A stretch of 55,217 nt of DNA. Origin: an uncultured Sphingomonas sp. (GTDB taxonomy: Bacteria > Pseudomonadota > Alphaproteobacteria > Sphingomonadales > Sphingomonadaceae). Made by a program: the position numbers and the translations under genes. This document shows, piece after piece, positions 52,756-55,217 of the stretch. The number at the start of each line of letters is the position of its first letter. Positions within the stretch are counted from its first letter, which is position 1. The notes under the pieces are model-generated. The model was not told the DNA's origin and searched no databases. It saw only the letters and a program-made list of their open reading frames with translations. The stretch covers positions 1-55,217 of the forward strand of contig CAJYKB010000017.1 of NCBI GenBank assembly GCA_913774925.1. The letters run 5' to 3'.

Positions 52756-53388
52756 ATGACCGCTCTGTCCTATCGTAGCAGAATATGGCTGTTGTTCGCC
52801 CTGTGGGCCGGTGGACTCGCGCTTTCGGGTTGGCGTCCGTTCGATCGCGCGACGTGGTGGATGGAAGTCGCGCCGGTGCTGGTCGCCACACCGATCCTGT
52901 GGACGACCCGCCAGCGGATGCCCCTCACCTCGCTCGCACTGTCACTTATCGCGTTTCATGGCCTCGTCCTGATGATTGGCGGCGCCTATAGCTATGCGCG
53001 CGTGCCGATCGGCTTCGCGCTTCAGGATTGGCTGGGGCTGGCGCGGAACCCATACGATCGCTTCGGTCACGTCGTTCAAGGGCTGGTTCCGTTTATCGTA
53101 TTGCGGGAACTGCTGATTCGAAGTCATCGCGTGCAGGCGGGTTGGCTGCTCAACCTGCTCTCCCTTGCCTGCTGCCTCGCCATCAGCGCGAGCTACGAGC
53201 TGATCGAGTTCGCGGCGGCGAAGGCTCTTGAACAGGGAGCCGACGAGTTCCTCGGCACGCAGGGCGATCCCTGGGACACGCAATGGGACATGCTGATGTG
53301 TCTGATCGGTGCGGCGTCCGCGTGGCTTTCGCTGACGACGTGGCATGACCGCCAACTGCAAACGGTGGCCGGCCTAGGGACGCCATAA
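52756..53388 (+). CDS. DUF2238 (YjdF-like) membrane protein
   Basis: Integral membrane protein of 210 residues with about six hydrophobic segments. The family pattern is [25 protein letters not shown] and [42 protein letters not shown], which I recognise as YjdF/DUF2238. Function is unknown. Its ribosome binding site is weak and may lie in a hairpin. It ends 59 bases before the rplQ stop on the other strand. Confidence 0.92.
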   Translation: MTALSYRSRIWLLFALWAGGLALSGWRPFDRATWWMEVAPVLVATPILWTTRQRMPLTSLALSLIAFHGLVLMIGGAYSYARVPIGFALQDWLGLARNPYDRFGHVVQGLVPFIVLRELLIRSHRVQAGWLLNLLSLACCLAISASYELIEFAAAKALEQGADEFLGTQGDPWDTQWDMLMCLIGAASAWLSLTTWHDRQLQTVAGLGTP

Positions 53389-53391
53389 ACG

Positions 53392-53423
53392 AAAAGGGCC
53401 GCGCCATCGCTGGCGCGGCCCTT
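53392..53423 (-). terminator. Strong terminator after rplQ
   Basis: A perfect 13-bp stem, AAGGGCCGCGCCA with TGGCGCGGCCCTT and loop TCGC, lies 25 bases after the rplQ stop. Read on the minus strand the 3' side is CCCTTTTCGTTT, which gives a U-rich tail. It can also end the convergent YjdF-like transcript. Confidence 0.85.
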
Positions 53424-53447
53424 CGCGGATCGCTTCGAGCGCGCCGA

Positions 53448-53873
53448 TCAGGCGGCGGCGTCGAAATCCTCATCGTCGGTCATGACCGGTCCCGAGTCCT
53501 GGCCCTTGGCCGAGACGTCGCGGTCGACGAACTCGATGATCGCCATCGGCGAGGCGTCCGAGGCGCGGATGCCGGCCTTGATGATGCGGGTGTAGCCGCC
53601 GTTGCGCGAGGCGTAACGCGACGCCAGCACGTCGAACAGCTTCACCAGCTGCGCATCGTCGAGCAGGCGCGCATGCGCCAGACGACGGTTCGACAGGCCG
53701 CCCTTCTTCGCGAGCGTGATCAGCTTCTCGACGTAGGGGCGCAGCTCCTTCGCCTTGGCGACGGTGGTGGTGATCTGCTCGTGCTTGATGAGCGCGGCCG
53801 ACATGTTGCGGAACAGCGCGGTACGATGAGCCGAGGTACGCTGCAGCTTACGACCGCCAACACGATGACGCAT
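53448..53873 (-). CDS. rplQ: 50S ribosomal protein L17
   Basis: Ribosomal protein of 141 residues. It starts [24 protein letters not shown] and has [28 protein letters not shown], all diagnostic for L17. A C-terminal extension after [10 protein letters not shown] ([19 protein letters not shown]) is acidic and typical of alphaproteobacterial L17. AAGGA precedes the ATG. It normally follows rpoA directly; here the two are 259 bases apart. Confidence 0.97.
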   Translation of the reverse strand: MRHRVGGRKLQRTSAHRTALFRNMSAALIKHEQITTTVAKAKELRPYVEKLITLAKKGGLSNRRLAHARLLDDAQLVKLFDVLASRYASRNGGYTRIIKAGIRASDASPMAIIEFVDRDVSAKGQDSGPVMTDDEDFDAAA

Positions 53874-53912
53874 GGGTAATTCCTTCTCGTTCGTCAGGGG
53901 GCCGTTTGGGCA

Positions 53913-54121
53913 CCCATCAAAGTAATACTTTGATGGGACCCCGCCGGAACCCCAAGGCTGGTCGGGACGCGGGCCGACCGGGTTTTCGTCACCTCGGGCT
54001 TGACCCGGGGTCCCGCTTAGCTCGCTCGGGCCACGACGCGGGACTAAATCCCGCGTCGTCAGTCGAAGCCTCCGGCTCCGCTGGCCGGGCCTAGCCTGTC
54101 TCCGACGCAAGCGAGCTTGCG
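53913..54121. repeat. Four hairpins in the rpoA-rplQ spacer
   Basis: The 259-base space between the two genes holds CCCATCAAAG / CTTTGATGGG (53913-53937, loop TAATA), a REP-like copy (53991-54011, CGGG/CCCG core), ACGACGCGGGA / TCCCGCGTCGT (54033-54059, 11-bp perfect stem, loop CTAAA) and CGCAAGC / GCTTGCG (54106-54121). Spacers within this ribosomal operon are usually short and plain. No coding sequence is seen. Confidence 0.75.
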
Positions 54122-54132
54122 CCGGTGCAGGC

Positions 54133-55194
54133 TTAGCCCATAATCTCCTGTTCGAGCTTCTTGGCGACTTCCTCGATGTTCTCGGGCGGCCAGCCGGGGA
54201 TTTCCATGCCCAGCCGCAGCCCCATCGAGGACAGCACTTCCTTGATCTCGTTCAGCGACTTGCGCCCGAAATTCGGGGTGCGCAGCATCTCGGCCTCGGT
54301 CTTGCCGACCAGATCGCCGATATAGATGATGTTGTCGTTCTTCAGGCAGTTGGCCGAACGCACCGACAGCTCCAGCTCGTCCACCTTCTTGAGGAGGTAG
54401 CGGTTGATCTGCTGCGTGTCGCTGGTCGCCTCGCCCGCCGCTGCCGGCGCCGCGACGCCGACCGGGGCCGAGCGCGTGACCGCCGAATCGTCGAAGTGGA
54501 CGAACAGCGCCAGCTGGTCCTGCAGGATGCGGCCGGCATAGCCCACCGCGTCCTCGGGCGTGACGGTGCCGTCGGTTTCGATCGTCAGCGTCAGCTTGTC
54601 GTAGTCGAGGTCCTGCCCGACGCGGGTCGGGTCGACCTTGTACGACACCTGGCGCACCGGCGAGTAGAGCGCGTCGACCGGGATCAGACCGATCGGCGCA
54701 TCCGCCGGACGGTTCGCGACCGCCGCGACATAGCCCTTACCGACGTCCGCGGTCAGCTCCATGTTGAGCGTCGCGCCTTCGTCCAGGTGGCAGATCACCA
54801 GCTCGGGGTTCATCACCTCGATGTCGCCCGACACCGCGATGTCGCCCGCCTTCACCGCGGCCGGACCGGTCGCGGACAGCTGGAGCCGCTTCGGGCCTTC
54901 GCCCTGCATGCGGATCGCGATCTGCTTCACGTTCAGGACGATGTCGGTCACGTCCTCGCGGACGCCCGCCAGGCTGCTGAATTCGTGCAGCACGTTCTCG
55001 ATCTTGATCGACGTCACCGCCGCGCCCTGAAGCGAGGACAGCAACACACGGCGCAGCGCATTGCCGAGCGTCAGGCCGAAGCCCCGCTCCAGCGGCTCGG
55101 CGATGAAGGTCGCCTTGCGCTTGCCGTCACCGCTCTTCTTTTCGAGCTGGTTGGGCTTCTTCAGTTCTTGCCAGTTCTTTGCGTTGACAGACAA
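54133..55194 (-). CDS. rpoA: DNA-directed RNA polymerase subunit alpha
   Basis: Polymerase alpha subunit of 353 residues. The N-terminal domain contains [27 protein letters not shown], the beta-contact motif, and the C-terminal domain contains [48 protein letters not shown] for DNA and activator contact. The linker is about 30 residues. The start is TTG at 55194, giving [15 protein letters not shown], the usual beginning in sphingomonads, with GGGGACGAG upstream. It probably continues an S11/S4-type operon outside the window. Confidence 0.97.
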   Translation of the reverse strand: MSVNAKNWQELKKPNQLEKKSGDGKRKATFIAEPLERGFGLTLGNALRRVLLSSLQGAAVTSIKIENVLHEFSSLAGVREDVTDIVLNVKQIAIRMQGEGPKRLQLSATGPAAVKAGDIAVSGDIEVMNPELVICHLDEGATLNMELTADVGKGYVAAVANRPADAPIGLIPVDALYSPVRQVSYKVDPTRVGQDLDYDKLTLTIETDGTVTPEDAVGYAGRILQDQLALFVHFDDSAVTRSAPVGVAAPAAAGEATSDTQQINRYLLKKVDELELSVRSANCLKNDNIIYIGDLVGKTEAEMLRTPNFGRKSLNEIKEVLSSMGLRLGMEIPGWPPENIEEVAKKLEQEIMG

Positions 55195-55217
55195 GCTCTC
55201 GTCCCCTGGGGTTGGGC

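Noticed and set aside
1..55217. Prophage, transposon, CRISPR, tRNA or rRNA
   Set aside because: No integrase, transposase, direct-repeat array or tRNA-like cloverleaf was seen in any spacer.

Overview
The window is dense, GC-rich bacterial chromosome (about 44 protein genes, almost no spacer over 250 bases). It most likely comes from a Sphingomonas-type alphaproteobacterium. The reasons are a PhoK-like Sphingomonas alkaline phosphatase, a serC-serA operon with the alphaproteobacterial serC leader fold, several TonB-dependent receptors and exopeptidases, and many short GC-rich hairpin repeats in the spacers. No tRNA, rRNA, CRISPR array, prophage or insertion sequence was seen.

Layout. 1-8.3 kb: the start of a circularly permuted ATP-grasp gene (cut by the window edge), a DsbD/ScsB-like thiol-disulfide reductase divergent from phoK, an oligopeptidase A-type M3 peptidase overlapping a half-length asparaginase-domain gene, and a beta-barrel of the alginate-export type. 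8.3-12.4 kb: a same-strand block of an iron-sulfur (6-4)-type photolyase, an Hsp70-like ATPase, a thioredoxin-reductase-like flavoprotein and a tiny DUF2256 zinc-finger protein, read here as a light-dependent repair operon. 12.5-17.5 kb: a pyruvyl transferase-like gene, an ArsB/SLC13-type permease, EpsC serine acetyltransferase, a LOG-family hydrolase and an extensin-like lipoprotein. 17.6-20.6 kb: serC leader, serC, serA and a strong terminator. 20.6-25.1 kb: an M13 peptidase whose ribosome binding site lies in a 9-bp hairpin, a TauD-type dioxygenase divergent from a Crp-like regulator over a 20-bp palindrome, and a DUF2490 protein.

25.1-43.3 kb is the most distinctive part. It holds three COG1228-type amidohydrolases (two of them a tandem duplication), a penicillin-acylase-type Ntn hydrolase, a 982-residue M14 carboxypeptidase, two TonB receptors and a giant Asp-box beta-propeller protein. 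An Lrp/AsnC regulator is divergent at the head. Receptors import, periplasmic hydrolases cut amide bonds, and Lrp-type regulators sense amino acids, so together this looks like a scavenging locus for peptides or acylated amino compounds. The substrate is unknown.

43.5-55.2 kb: three Tad-type pseudopilin/TadG genes without the rest of a tad locus, DUF3147, nitroreductase, SulP transporter, DUF4142 lipoprotein, DUF3597, a 48-residue orphan, guaA, a YjdF-like membrane protein, rplQ and rpoA. The rpoA-rplQ spacer is unusually long and full of hairpins.

All function calls are by reading motifs and remembered family resemblance. No database search was run.
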